DNA from: Ophioderma brevispina
Lineage: Eukaryota > Echinodermata > Ophiuroidea > Amphilepidida > Ophiodermatidae
Assembly (NCBI GenBank): GCA_023653785.1
Contig: JAMKCH010005344.1
Coordinates: 1 to 64,000 of the forward strand
Length of the DNA stretch: 64,000 bases
Direction of reading: 5' to 3'
In this document: positions 22,801 through 33,756 of the stretch, one piece after another
Numbering within the stretch: position 1 is the first letter of the stretch
Layout: each line of letters starts with the position of its first letter
Notes under the pieces: model-generated
Told to the model about the DNA's origin: nothing
Database searches by the model: none
The model's input: only the letters and a program-made list of their open reading frames with translations
Made by a program: the position numbers and the translations under genes

Positions 22801-24325
22801 CTCGTACTTCAATTGAAAGGTACTTTGGTTACTTAAAAGCAGGCCGAATCCGAGCAGTCCGCTGTGGTTTAGCGGTGCAGATCTTCTGACGACCAGTATG
22901 TAATAGTATAGGTTTGTATGTTATTGTGATTTCGTTAAGTGGTGATTGTATAAGTAGGTTCGAGTATGGTAGTACCGCTGTAATAGTCGGTCCGTTTAAG
23001 AATGTTTTAATTTATTTACTTAATTTTTAATTTTTTATTTATTAGTAAGTGTATTACTTTCTTCTTTAAATTTAATTTGATTACTTAGATCTTTTCAAAT
23101 GTTTTTTTAAAATCTTTTTAAAAACCTTTATATTTAAAATTTGTATTGTCTTGTAGAGCATTGTTTTTGGACAGGAAGTTTTAAATTAGAGAAAAGAGTT
23201 TGAAAAGATGAAAATATTAATATATGAATATGTTAAATGTGTTTTTGTAATGTTTAAACACAGTTGAAAAGATAAACACTAAAGATCGTTTTTAAACGTG
23301 ATTAACGCGTTTATATGGTACAAAATATATCGATACTATATCAAACACACAAATGGGAAGTAAACGTGACCGTGCTTTGTAAAGCAGGGTTCATGAAAAG
23401 AAAAGATGAACCCCATCAATCACCCATTTAAAATCTTTCCGTGTTCAAATAATTAATGAATACTTTAACATGATAATAGTTTTGAACATTGATTAGTGTT
23501 AACATCATTGAGATTAATTAGGTTGTGTTACGTACTGATCTTAATAAATGCAATATGTGTTAATGATATATAGCACTCGTTTTTGCAGTGATTATTAGCT
23601 CGCATGTGACAAAATCCTTAGACAGTGTAGGTAGGGAAGATGAAAACGTAAGGTATACAATGTAATACTACTAACTTGGCTCATAAGGCTCAACTTTCTT
23701 GGCTGCAGAGGTTGAAAATGACTTTCTTCCTTGGCATCTGGGAGACAACTGCCTGTATAAATCCGTTTTTTGTAAAATGTCTGAAATGCACTGGTTTGGG
23801 CCATAACAAGCTGTATTTGTACCCGACTATTGACCATCTAGTGTTGGGCATTTTGATGCATTTTACGTTATAGCTTGTACATTGGAGGGGATATTCTTTT
23901 ATGTCCTACCCTATTAAAATTTTATAGAAACCTGACCAAAGGCCAGTTTATCCATAGACTATTGTGTGTGTAAGGTAGTATTGCAGAAAGGTTAAGTTAA
24001 CACCCATAACCAATTTTTGAAAACATTGACGTATTTATTAAGAGACAAAATTGTACATAGCAAGAAAGTTGTTCATAAAAATTTTACTTCTACTTATATT
24101 AACTCAAGCGTAAACCTTGAGTAAAAAATGGACCCGATTACACCAGCCATTTTGCATCTTTAATAACACAAATACCTCAAAGATTAGTAGTATCAACGAA
24201 CGGCATTTCAGGCCTTAAATTTACTACCGTTTGGGATGGGTTTCAAAAACATATCGACATCCGAATGATGTTTATACGGTAGCCACATTTATTGACAGAA
24301 AAGAAATTAGTGGCACGCGCGCGAC
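22801..24325. other. AT-rich interior, no gene seen
   Basis: Very AT-rich between 22990 and 23340, comparable to the AT-rich core at 30736-31300. No exon or bounded repeat recognised up to the candidate promoter at 24.33 kb. Confidence 0.4.
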
Positions 24326-24328
24326 GAA

Positions 24329-24340
24329 ATGATAAAAGGC
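24329..24340 (+). promoter_or_regulatory. Possible TATA box of the candidate secreted-protein gene
   Basis: 'tgataaaaggct' lies about 95 bp upstream of the ATG of the candidate signal-peptide exon at 24426. A TATA-type element here would place a start site near 24360. Inference from spacing only. Confidence 0.25.
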
Positions 24341-24425
24341 TCATCTTACATGCGTGCTCTTGCTTAAGTCCTGTCGGAGTGGGCTTCTCAAAATTGTGTG
24401 GCTTCCGGTATACTCACTGTCCAAC

Positions 24426-24480
24426 ATGCAGTTTTACATGTCATCTCTTCTGTTCTGTGTCATATGTTTAGGATGTCTAT
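24426..24480 (+). CDS. Candidate secreted protein, exon 1 (signal peptide)
   Basis: Opens with ATG and encodes MQFYMSSLLFCVICLGCL plus one base, directly followed by a strong donor GTAAGTGAG at 24481. The 18 residues look like a eukaryotic signal peptide: short polar N-end, then a hydrophobic core with small residues before the cleavage region. The phase-1 end joins exon 2 exactly (T + CT = Ser). A TATA-like element lies upstream. The protein family is not recognised. The exon chain was found by eye, so chance is possible. The agreement of phase over three segments is the main support. Confidence 0.4.
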
Positions 24481-25602
24481 GTAAGTGAGCTGTACTAAAA
24501 GATCTATGTTCGGAAGTCTCCAATTTGTATTTTCCCAGGCTTGATACTAACTGTTCACTGCTCCTAGATCAGTGGCTATTCAGCGGGACCCCTTTCTCTA
24601 GTTGGTTGGCCACGTTTGGCAGATTTGCTTATAATTCCTTGTTGATGATGTGCTGTTGCCATTGGAGTGAAGGCAGCTCTTACCCATTATAGTGAAGTAC
24701 TATCTGGAAGGTACCATCTGTTTTTTTTTAACTTGCGAGGTAGGCTAAGGACTAAGTACACGGAGTCATACTAAATTCGGCATGTCAGGACGCAGCTCAT
24801 GGATCAATCTTTTGCATTTTTCACATTTTAGTAATCCACCCTCATTTCTAGTATAACAACAGTACATAAGTCAAAAAAAAAAAAAATCGTTTGTTGTGTA
24901 GCACGAATCCGCCTAAGACAATCTCAAAAATTTCCTGGCCAAAATTTTTATTTTCATCGAAGAAGAAGAAACAGCAGAAAAGAATAATTGCAGGAGATAA
25001 ATAACAGGTACAAGTAGGTGCTGATAAATACTGCGGAATTAGGGTTATTTTTCTTAGTGTAATGACCCGACGCAAGCACTGGTCGACAAGTCCATGGTCT
25101 ATACAACTTATACAGTGCTTGATTGGTACGGGCTTTTTCAATGCATATCGGCCTTTACGTCGTGCCGACCTCCAATGTCAAAAAACGACGGGAGAAGGTT
25201 CCCTGTACTAGGTCTAGGCTGAAGTTTCACAAGCATAAATATCACTGGAACTCAACTGCCGTCCTTGGTGGATTACCCCCAACGTAATAGTGCAATGTCA
25301 TCATTGAAGTCGCGATCTGTATTACTTTATACCCATCTACTCCTCCCCCTCTTTAACTGAAAGCCCAGTTCTTCATCTTCGCATGTGGCTATTCCAAGAG
25401 AGTAATCAGAGGATGATTCAGAAGTATTAGGTTAACCAGCTAGAACCAGGGTAAAGTAACGTGTACTTGCACAGCAATATATGCCCACCAATTTGATTTA
25501 TAAACGGATATTTTATTTGGTTGTATTTCAAGTTCCTTGAAAATTCCTTCGAAATAAGGGGGAAATAAGTTTAATGCCTATATGTATATATGTCTTTTTC
25601 AG

Positions 25603-25691
25603 CTGCACCCTGGGGATTAACTAGTGTTAATGGGATGGTGGGGCTTTCTGATCTGAAGCGTAATCATAAACCACTGAGTAATTTCACAGAG
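25603..25691 (+). CDS. Candidate secreted protein, exon 2 (propeptide-like)
   Basis: 89 nt between the strong acceptor 'atatgtctttttcag' and donor GAG|GTTAGT. Entered in phase 1 it is fully open: (S)APWGLTSVNGMVGLSD, then LKRNHKPLSNFTE. It contains a dibasic KR and an N-glycosylation sequon (NFT), which suit an extracellular propeptide region. It ends at phase 0 and continues in frame into exon 3. Intron 1 is 1,122 bp and intron 2 is 235 bp. Confidence 0.4.
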
Positions 25692-25926
25692 GTTAGTTTT
25701 CCCATCAGCTTTGATCACTGTTGGGTCTTGTTTGATGGACATTCACAAGTAGCATGATTAGGTCTGTACGTCTGGGACACCATACGCCTTAGATTTTCAT
25801 CATTTACCTCCAAATGGGTGTATCAAAGGCTCTCTTTTTAAATCTATGAATGGTAATTATGGACAATATGCCCCGCTGCAAAAAAATAATAATGTCGTCT
25901 AGATCTTTGCACCGATTCAATTTCAG

Positions 25927-26169
25927 GTGGTATTCAATCATCCCCACAGGGTCTTTTCTTCTACATGTCCTCGAGAATCTTTACCGTCTTGTATTCCTCT
26001 GGTCGAGTGGAAATCTCTTGTATTGGGATTATATGCCAATATAGTTGTTGTTCGTCCTGCAGAATTGAAGACGAAACATTATGAGGGATTACTCTGGTCG
26101 AAATGTATGTCTGTGTATCTGTTAGGTCTGGTTATTTGTGCTGTCTGTGGTCTGTGGTCAAAATGTTAA
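25927..26169 (+). CDS. Candidate secreted protein, exon 3 (cysteine-containing domain)
   Basis: Acceptor 'cgattcaatttcag', then an open phase-0 frame: VVFNHPHRVFSSTCPRES, CIPLVEWKSLVLGLYANIVV, and HYEGLLWSKC. If unspliced, it runs to a TAA at 26167-26169 through a hydrophobic tail (MSVYLLGLVICAVCGL). A donor-like GTATGT at 26104, just after 'TCG AAA T', offers an alternative exon end in phase 1. The Cys-x5-Trp and later aromatic-rich ...SKC spacing is loosely reminiscent of cystine-knot growth factors. That is a weak visual resemblance only and no family is claimed. Confidence 0.35.
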   Translation: MVFNHPHRVFSSTCPRESLPSCIPLVEWKSLVLGLYANIVVVRPAELKTKHYEGLLWSKCMSVYLLGLVICAVCGLWSKC

Positions 26170-26610
26170 CCTTAATATGATATGCTGCCCGTATGACTTC
26201 CGCAAGGGCTCCGGTGATGTAACTTGGTTGGAAAGGAGGGGACGGGTGGGGTGATGTTGGTGCCTAAGTGACCTTTGGTCCCTTCACAAACCGCGACGGC
26301 AGACGACACTCACGGTCCGGGGACCGCGATGTATTTGTGTATTTGATTTTTAAAGTGGTTGTACAGTTTTAGAGCTTTTCTTATGGGTATTTCCTTAAGC
26401 TGCCCTTTCTTTGATAGATCTTACCAATTTGCTTTTTGCTCTTGCTCTTCTACATTTAATTTGTTGTGAGCGCATCCTCGAGACCTTGATGTGATGTCTC
26501 TTCCAGCTTTTCTCTAGCAAGCTTATATCACATCTGATGGTGACGACAAATGATTTATTGTAATTATTCAATATTGGTATTTTTCTGCCTCCCAACTGGG
26601 ATAGAGGTAA
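26170..26610. other. Intergenic or intronic, no gene seen
   Basis: Contains 'ggtccggggaccgcg' near 26312, similar to 'ggtcccaggaccgcg' near 7312. This hints at a shared short repeat. Nothing else recognised. Confidence 0.35.
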
Positions 26611-27629
26611 AGGCCCGTATTCCCCGTATCTCAAAACGAGTTTAACGCTATAATCATGGTTTTAAATCGCCAATTTTAAACGCTCGCGATTAAAATAAAC
26701 GGTAATTCTCAAAGCATGGTTAACTTTAACCGCTGTTTAAATTTGAACTGAACATCGTTAAACATGCCTAAAACGTTTGGTAAACGTAGACTTGGTCCTG
26801 GGGTAGTTTAAGGCTTTGTTTAACTCAACGTTTTCATCAAATGCCTGATATTGTCAGCTCATGTGTACTCGTGGTTAGACCAGGTACCTCCTTTATTTCT
26901 CTTTTCTTCTTTTCCTAGTCCTCAGTAAGGGAGGAGAAAGGCTCCTTCGGGTCTTTATAGAGCCCCCAAGAACAATGAATCTGTGTCTCTTTTCTTTTCT
27001 AGGTAGTGGCGACGACCGACGACGAAACATCAGGGGCGGGGGGCCGAACGACGAAACAGTACAAATTAACTCCTTTGGTTAAAGAACCCTAATTTTTGCC
27101 GCAAAAACCCATGGTTTTCCTAAATTGAAAATCTCAGGGCCCCTGTCACCCCCCCCCCCCCCCGGCCGCCGCCCCTGCCTCAGTGATTTCTTCTCGTCAT
27201 TTCCCTTGCTTCTATTTTCATTGCTCGTGTTTAATCTCTTATCTTTGAATGATAGCAAATGCGGCACAAATCATATAAAACAGTTTGAAATAGGCCGGTG
27301 TTTTGCTTCATTCTTCAGAAAATTCTAAAGCTTGTTGCAGAACGCGACATTCTTGAAATACCCGTGGGCTTCCTGCGTTGCATTTACAACTTCGGAGGGA
27401 TTCATTTTGACTATAAATAGTTTCACGCACATACGTCAATGATATAGGCCGAAGTAAGTCACAGTTTTGTGGATGATATTTACGGCTCGTTTTGTGTTTA
27501 AATACCGTGGTTAGCTAAACGATTGTTAAAATAATTTAACCGCGGTAACAGTCTGCGTTTTGCGTTTAGCTAAACACAGTAGGGGCCTAACCACCGTTAT
27601 TTTAAAACATCGTTTGAGAATAGGGCCAT
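26611..27629. mobile_element. MITE-like element with 'ggccctattctcaaa' ends
   Basis: The left edge (aggcccgtattccccgtatc, then 'tcaaaacgagttt') resembles the reverse complement of the right edge (gtttgagaatagggcc, ending near 27629). Both ends are followed by 'aaac/taaacg/tttaaccg' palindromic AT motifs. There is no transposase ORF. A C-run with 'ggccgccgcccctg' (27149-27180) lies inside. 'Gggcc(g)tattcnc' termini also open the repeat at about 63632. Confidence 0.5.
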
Positions 27630-28402
27630 AGTGTTTAGGACGATCTTGAAGTGATGGATGGGATGTTCGTCATTAAAGTCCGCGCAAGGCGCACAAATTT
27701 CACATGACACAGGGTAGAAACAAAAAACAGAAGTGGGAAATCGATCTTCATGTCGTATTTGGGTCTAAATGCGGCAAATGACATAGTTTATATTAACAGA
27801 GGACTTTTAGGGCTATACTGTTGGTAAGCCCCAGTCACACAATTGTCAAATATCCATTATCAGTGTCCTCCAATATCCAGTATGTTCATACCTGTGTTGA
27901 CTTATTACATCATAGTACGTCATATTCAGGATATTTTTACTTATTTTGATGCCATAGAAGGAAAAGCCCATCTAAGCTATGACCCAGTGCACAAATTGCA
28001 TGTTTAATAAGGAAACTACGGGGGTGATAACCTCACCAGATGGAAAACAGATAGCCGCCGAGTGTTATAATATTGTCCCGGTTCTCTTCAGATGTTACTT
28101 TGTTGAATGACGTGTTCCGTATTCGTTTCTAATTGGTCAATTTTTCTCATATTTGCCGTTCGCAGAGATACACGAGCATCTTGCAGAGGTTGAGGTTGCG
28201 TATACCTCAATTATGGGATGCTCTTGGAGGTCATTTTTTTTATCTCTGAGCAGACGTAAATCATGTCGAGTTTTCTTGGCTACCTTTGTTTTACCGAGAC
28301 GTACCTACCCGTGTGAGCCCAAACTGATAAAATGCTTATACCTTTCGTTCGAATGTGTCTACTCAACTCATGCAATTCCTGTCGTTTTAATGTGTAGTCT
28401 AG

Positions 28403-28486
28403 GTGATACTTGCTACCTCCAGAGCTTTCCCATTTCTGCGGAAGATTCTTGCATTGAAGAGCTGTATTTACCTGCAAAATCCAAAG
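28403..28486 (+). CDS. Possible exon 4 of the secreted-protein candidate
   Basis: 84 nt between acceptor 'aatgtgtagtctag' and donor AAAG|GTATTT. Read in phase 1 it gives (C)DTCYLQSFPISAEDSC, then IEELYLPAKSK. If exon 3 ends at the GTATGT donor near 26104 (phase 1), the junction codon is TGT (Cys) and produces a C-D-T-C motif. The link is speculative because a MITE separates it from exon 3 and the flanking frame is also open. Confidence 0.2.
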
Positions 28487-29016
28487 GTATTTTACACTTT
28501 CTCTTCCTTCTTCGCGCGAGACACGTGGCATCTTTCAGTTCCTATCTTTGAAAGTTCCTACTAACAGTAGCAAGTTTCTGGCCCTAGAAGGAAGTCATGG
28601 CTCTTTGCGGGAGCTTATGCAGTCTCTTCTGCCATCTTGGTTGGACAATAGGTAACTACAACAGTTGAAGAGTAGATTTATTTGATAATTGCTAAGAAGG
28701 ATACGATCCAGGTGGGGCTTTACACTTGCTTCAATTCTATTTCCCTCGGGTTCTCCCTCCCTTCGTTCGCCGACTTTTATCCCCGATCATACCCTTCCTG
28801 CCTCTCTCCCCGCTCCCTAGTCCCTTTTCCCTGTGCCTTCTCCCCTTCCTTCGTCTTACCTCACCCCCTTTCTTTCTTTTCTCTTTTTCGACTTAGCTTC
28901 ATTCCCTTCCACACCCCTCTTCCCTTTCCCCAAATCCCCTTTCTTTCTCCGAACGAGTTGAATACTCTAGAGGTAAGCAGTATTCCTACTCATCCAGTGC
29001 CTGCTTCCTTGTGCAG

Positions 29017-29102
29017 TTGGTCAACGGCCAGTTCGTCTGTTACCTCCAATTGCATTCATTTCATGGTCGTTGCTTCGCGTTATTGTACGAGGTTGCATGT
29101 GA
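29017..29102 (+). CDS. Possible terminal exon 5 of the secreted-protein candidate
   Basis: Starts after 'gcctgcttccttgtgcag'. In phase 1 it reads (V)GQRPVRLLPPIAFISWSL, then LRVIVRGCM and a TGA at 29100-29102. The frame matches the phase left by the possible exon 4. A final hydrophobic strand with a Cys near the C-terminus suits a disulfide-rich secreted factor. This is a low-confidence chain of choices. Confidence 0.15.
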
Positions 29103-29829
29103 AATTTTGGCCCAATTCACAACTACAATGTTGCTCATAAAGTTGGATGTTTTTTTCAGACCCCATCTTAAAACGTATATCTATTTGAACGCCTAAGTAA
29201 TCATATAGGGTGGTAGGGGAATGATACATTCATAATGAGTCCCCACTACCCAGGTGAAGTGAATCCATGCATAATTTTGGAATTACGTAACTGGTACTTG
29301 CTTTTGTTGGGAAGCTATAAATGTCCAGATTGTCTCCCTTTTCCTGCTCCAATCTGTGTGCAACAGGCCCACGTTTTCAGGAGTTGGTTGTTACATTAAA
29401 CAACAAAAACTGACACAGCGATTTCCAAGGCATGCCTCGTCTAAACAGCATTGTCTACGCCGAAAGAGTGCTTTGCACTAAGAACGGGAAGGGTTTTTTA
29501 AAACAAACACATAAAGATAACCGATGAAAACATTCCATAGCAAATTCAAACACTGATTTGTCAAAAACACCTTGGAAATTCCCCTAGTTATTTCGAATTT
29601 TGAAAGTGTCAGGGGGTTGGACCACTTCCTAGGAATAGCGTTTTGACCATTCCTAAACTTGTCGCCATTTTAAAAACTTGTGCATCTGCAGATAATGGAA
29701 GTTGGCTCATGATGCTGAATGCAATAAATTTACTCCATTTCGAGTAAGATTTTACTCCTCTTACAGAGCGGCCCCTTTACTGCTATTTTTACAGTGTAGG
29801 GATTTAAGGTGTGCCATTTGAAGCAAACA
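29103..29829. other. Intergenic, no gene seen
   Basis: No exon, RNA or bounded repeat recognised. Confidence 0.4.
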
Positions 29830-30390
29830 CTCAATGGTTCTGGGATGCTGCATTTGAACCGCTGCATGGGACACCCAAATTAGAAACCACACAGAGTCTC
29901 CGGACCCTCCAAATCTATGGACACTGGGACTTGTTTAATGTAATAAACTTCAGAGTCCCACTATTAACAGATGTCCTAGGACTCTTTTTTCATTACTTGT
30001 AGTCCATAGGACACTGCGTGTCATACGATAGTACCCAGGACACTGAAAATCAAAATTGTGCTATAGGGACCTCTAATTTTAAAACATATGGCCTAGGATT
30101 GTGAATTCAGCTGTATGGAACTCCCACAATTAGTCACACAGTCTCGGGACCCTCCAAATATAGGGGAACTGGGCTTGGGAGTAATAAACTCAGAGTCCAC
30201 TATTACAAATGTCCTAGGCCTCTTCCTTTTATGACCATAGTCAATAGGCACTGCGGGTTATTACCGATAATCCGTAGGACACTGAAAATCAAAACTTAGG
30301 GTCTATGGGACTCCTAATTTCAAAACATATGTTCCTAGGACTATGAAACACAAAACTTAGAGTCCGACGGACTCTAAAGGCTAGGGCTGG
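29830..30390 (+). repeat. About 240-bp tandem repeat of palindromic boxes
   Basis: The segment from about 29888 ('cggaccctccaaatctatgg') is repeated from about 30134 ('gggaccctccaaatataggg'). The segment from 30001 ('gtccataggacactgcg') is repeated from about 30238. Units contain 'gtcctaggact', 'ccgtaggacactgaaaatca' and end with 'agagtccgacggactcta', a perfect palindromic core. It runs directly into G array 2. Confidence 0.7.
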
Positions 30391-30404
30391 CTCGCCTCGT
30401 GACA

Positions 30405-30735
30405 CCGGCGAGAATTTGCAAGTTTGCAACGCTATGCCGGCGAGTTTGCAAGATCGCAACGCATGCTCCGAGAGTTGCAATGTTCGCCACGCTATACCAG
30501 CGAGGAGTTTGCAAGTTCGCCAAGCTATGCCGGCGAGAAGTTTGCAAGTTCGCCACGCTATGTCGGCGAGAATTTGCAAAGTTCGCCACGCTATGCCGGC
30601 GCGAGGAGTTGCAAGTTCGCAACGCTATGCCCGGCGAGAGTTGCAAGTTTGCAACGCGATGCCGGCGAGTTTGCAAGTTGCAACGCTATGCCGGTGAAGA
30701 TGAGAGTTTGCAAGTTCGTAACGACGAGTTTTAAT
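30405..30735 (+). repeat. 30-bp tandem repeat array (G array 2)
   Basis: About ten imperfect copies of 'gcaacgctatgccggcgag' plus 'tttgcaagttc'. Indels of 1-3 bp separate units. All reading frames are open because the unit lacks stops, so the several overlapping ORFs here are artefacts. Confidence 0.9.
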
Positions 30736-31300
30736 TTTTTTTATTTTATTATTTTTTATTTATTTTTTATATTTATATTAAAGTACATCTTATTTATTAA
30801 TTTGTATTAATTTATTTAGTTAGGTTATTCATTATTCATTTCTTTTTATTTTCCTTATATGTTATATTTATATTATTATGCGCTGTTTATTCTAAACAGT
30901 ATTAAAAAAAATATAAATATAAAACTTATAAGTACATATAAATAAAAAAATAAACAACATAAAAAAAATAAATAAAAAAATATAAACTAAAAAACAAATA
31001 AATAAAAATTAAAAAAACAAGTTAAAAAAATGATAACTTATATACCATATAAATTAAAATGAATATAAAGATATATTAACAAATAAAGTATAAAACAAAT
31101 ATTGAATAAACAAATATTTTTAAGTTTATAAAGTTTAATTTCTAAATAAAAATAAATAAATAAAAGATAACTTTATACAAATATTAATAAATAAATATTA
31201 ATAAATAAATAAATAAAAATATAATATAAATAAATAATAAATATAAATTAATATAAAAAATAATTTAAAATTTTTTTTTAAAATCCAAATATTTATTATA
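30736..31300. repeat. Extremely AT-rich core between inverted arrays
   Basis: Almost pure A/T (ATTT, AAATAA and TAAATAAATA runs). It lies between G array 2 (plus orientation) and G array 3 (minus orientation). Confidence 0.8.
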
Positions 31301-31547
31301 TTATCCTCGCGTGCATTGAATTGCGTTTCACTTCGTCATAGATTCGTTTCGCTCCGGTGTCATAAACTACCGTGTCCGCGTGACTGAGTGTCCTACCACC
31401 CATCTGTCTATTGTGTTCGCCATTGAGTGCTGTATGCATCGTTTGTTTCAGCACTGTACTCAAATGGCCTCGTATACAAGGTTACGGTTTATTCCGTACA
31501 TGTTGCTATGGTAGCTAGGACACTCTCTCATGGGGGACACTCAATTT
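31301..31547. other. Linker between AT-rich core and G array 3
   Basis: GC-balanced. Contains 'ccggtgtcataaac' (inverse of the 'tatgacaccgg' that ends P array 2 near 49962) and 'aggacactctctcatggggg'. Non-coding. Confidence 0.45.
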
Positions 31548-31822
31548 CTGTACACCGGCATGGCGTCGCAAACTTGCAAACTCGCCGACATGGCGTCGCA
31601 AACTTGCAAACTCGCAAACTCGCAGGCATGGCGTCGCAAACTTGCAAACTCGCCGGCATGGCGTCGCAAACTTGCAAACTCGCCGGCATGGCGTCGCAAA
31701 CTTGCAAACTCGCCGGCATGGCGTCGCAAACTTGCAAACTCGCCGGCATGGCGTTGCGAACTTGCAAAGTCGCCGACATAGCGTTGCAAACTCGACGTTT
31801 TATGTCCGCTCTAGCGTGCCAT
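31548..31822 (-). repeat. 30-bp array in inverse orientation plus element terminus (G array 3)
   Basis: At least six close copies of 'ggcatggcgtcgcaaacttg' plus 'caaactcgcc', which is the reverse complement of the G array 1/2 unit. Four units are nearly identical, so this array is younger or homogenised. It ends 'acgttttatgtccgctctag' followed by 'cgt' at 31822, the reverse complement of the terminus at 22213. Confidence 0.9.
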
Positions 31823-32508
31823 ACAATAGACACAAATCGGAACAAGCACCTTAAGCTTGGTTAAATAGGTCTATGTTTTAAACTTGTATGGTGTGCCATA
31901 GATTACATGTGGTAATTACATTTCACAAAATGGTTACAAATCACATTAGAATAATTTTCTAGCTACAAAGCTGTGCAAAATTCATTAATTTGCAAAATTT
32001 TGGAGAAAAGGGCAAAGTTTTGTTTAAAAATATGATTTTTCATGCTATTCCTATGAAATGCATCTGGAACATGTCCGTTATAGAATCAAGTCATGTTATT
32101 CTGTTAGTTTATGATATTCATCTGAAATGTATTGAAAGAGGCGATATTTACTGAAAATATGTATTTTTCTTACAATCAGATTAAACATTGGTTATTTTAT
32201 TAAACTTTACTTTTTTAGCCCAGTAAATCTACACTGTAGATGAAGTTTTAAAAAGTATGGACAAAAACAAGTTTTGATCATGTTTAAATCCTAAACATGT
32301 TTAGAGTTTAAACATAAGAAACATGTATAAATCCTAAACATGTTTAGGCTTTAAACATAGGCTAAACATGTTAAAATTCTGTTTAAGCAAAACGCGTTTA
32401 AATATTTTTAGCTATTTTAACCATTTGCTTACTAAAACAGAAGCTTTAAACTCTATAACACCGTCGTAAGTTAAAGGTGATCCACATTGCTCGGACGGCA
32501 TATATTAA
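31823..32508. other. Intergenic; small direct repeats of AAACATGTTTAG
   Basis: Between 32278 and 32372 'aatcctaaacatgttta(g)g' occurs twice, with related 'aaacatgtt' copies. No gene seen. Confidence 0.45.
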
Positions 32509-33756
32509 GCTATATACCAATGGAAAGCTTATGACTTCAGGATGCCAAAATATATCTTTTCCAAAAAAAATAATCGTATAATATAGCCACTATAAGCCAA
32601 AAACTAACCCTATATTTCGTTGCGATTTTACGCCCAAAAATACGCTTAAGCTTTCCTTCTCTGACCTTGGCAAATTCGTGTGACGTAGGCGATTGCACAA
32701 GTCTTGTTGCGCAATGCATCTTCCAATGTAAAGGAACCCCAAATCGCTCCTCTTCTCCTGTTATGAATTTCGCCAATATCATAGCGATAAATGTTGGTTG
32801 ACAAGGTTCCTTGATTTCTGTAGATTGGTAATTATAATTCCCGGCTTCATAAGTGTGCAAGAAATGTGAAACAATCGCTTGAATTCTCATCGCTTACGAT
32901 GAATCGTGAGTAGCGAGCAGAGCTCAGAGGCCGCTGTGTTTACACGAAAGTGTGAGATTTTGACCACCGCTCATGCTCCTGGAGCATAAAAAATAAATAG
33001 CTGCCCTTTGAAGTTAGTGAGGGAGACCTGCCCCTGGAGCATTGGTGGTGGTCAAAAACTACCGCGTGCGTATAAAGACACGGCTCTTCCATTGATTTAC
33101 GTTACACCCTCTTTTGCTAACCGATGGAATTGTATGATGTATAGGCGCTATCAGGGAGAGTAACGGAAAGTATCTTAATCTACTTTTCTCAGACCGGGAA
33201 ACAGTCACACAATTATGGTTATTGAACTTTTTTTAATAAATCACTGTTGGCTTTGCTATTGGGTTTCCGGTAAAGTCTTGGCTCATCGAGCGTAACATGG
33301 CGGTAATTACTTTAACTAGCGACAATTTGTTAACCATAACAAATTGCAGTGATACTATGAAGCAAGGAATTCAGTATGTATAAAATGCCGACTGAACCGC
33401 CTTCTCTGTGGGATAGAGCCATCAAATCTACCAGATACTTGAACAGATTGTTATCTGTATTTGTATTGCTCATAATTCTGATTTAGTTGAGCAAATTTTA
33501 GAGAAAACAATGGTAAGTCTTCGAAAGCGCAGAAGCGAGCGATACAATTGAATGGGATTTTGTTTACTTGCATAGACGATTACACAATCGGTGACGTCAC
33601 CACCTCACAGCGCCCAAGTCAATAATATCGACTTTCGCTGAAGTGGTGTTGCTTGAAAGACGATTTTCATTTTGGCTCTTGTAACCAAATCGTGAGTAGC
33701 ATAAATATGACACCGTTACATATCGCGATAAAATAAGCTTTCCATTGGTATATAGC
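32509..33756. mobile_element. Region bounded by a perfect 24-bp inverted repeat
   Basis: 32509-32532 (gctatataccaatggaaagc plus 'ttat') is the exact reverse complement of 33733-33756. The repeat does not extend further in either direction. The interior contains the motif 'atcgtgagtagc' near both ends (32900 and 33690) and a hairpin at 32962-33053. This may be a short-TIR DNA transposon. No duplication of the target was identified and the 117-codon ORF inside (32537-32890, minus) resembles nothing known. Confidence 0.45.
32962..33053. repeat. Imperfect hairpin 'gaccacc...ggtggtc'
   Basis: 'gaccaccgctcatgctcctg' at 32962 pairs with the segment ending 'cattggtggtggtc' at 33053, with a few mismatches. 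The loop is about 45 nt. Confidence 0.6.

Noticed and set aside
27001..27075. Possible later exon of the secreted-protein candidate after 'tctcttttcttttctag'
   Set aside because: It lies inside the MITE-like element 26611-27629 and its reading is low-complexity.
28682..29140. 152-codon plus-strand ORF
   Set aside because: Mostly a C/T-rich tract giving Ser/Pro/Phe/Leu. There is no domain. Only the short segment from 29017 was considered, in another frame.
30405..31822. CRISPR-like array
   Set aside because: Units of about 30 bp are directly adjacent with no unique spacers, in a eukaryotic context. This is a tandem satellite-like array, not CRISPR.
30289..31864. Multiple overlapping long ORFs on both strands
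   Set aside because: They are generated by the 30-bp arrays, whose unit lacks stops in several frames. Residue patterns simply repeat the unit.
32537..32890. 117-codon ORF as transposase of the 32.5-33.8 kb element
   Set aside because: No DDE/D-type motif, zinc finger or similarity to any transposase is visible.
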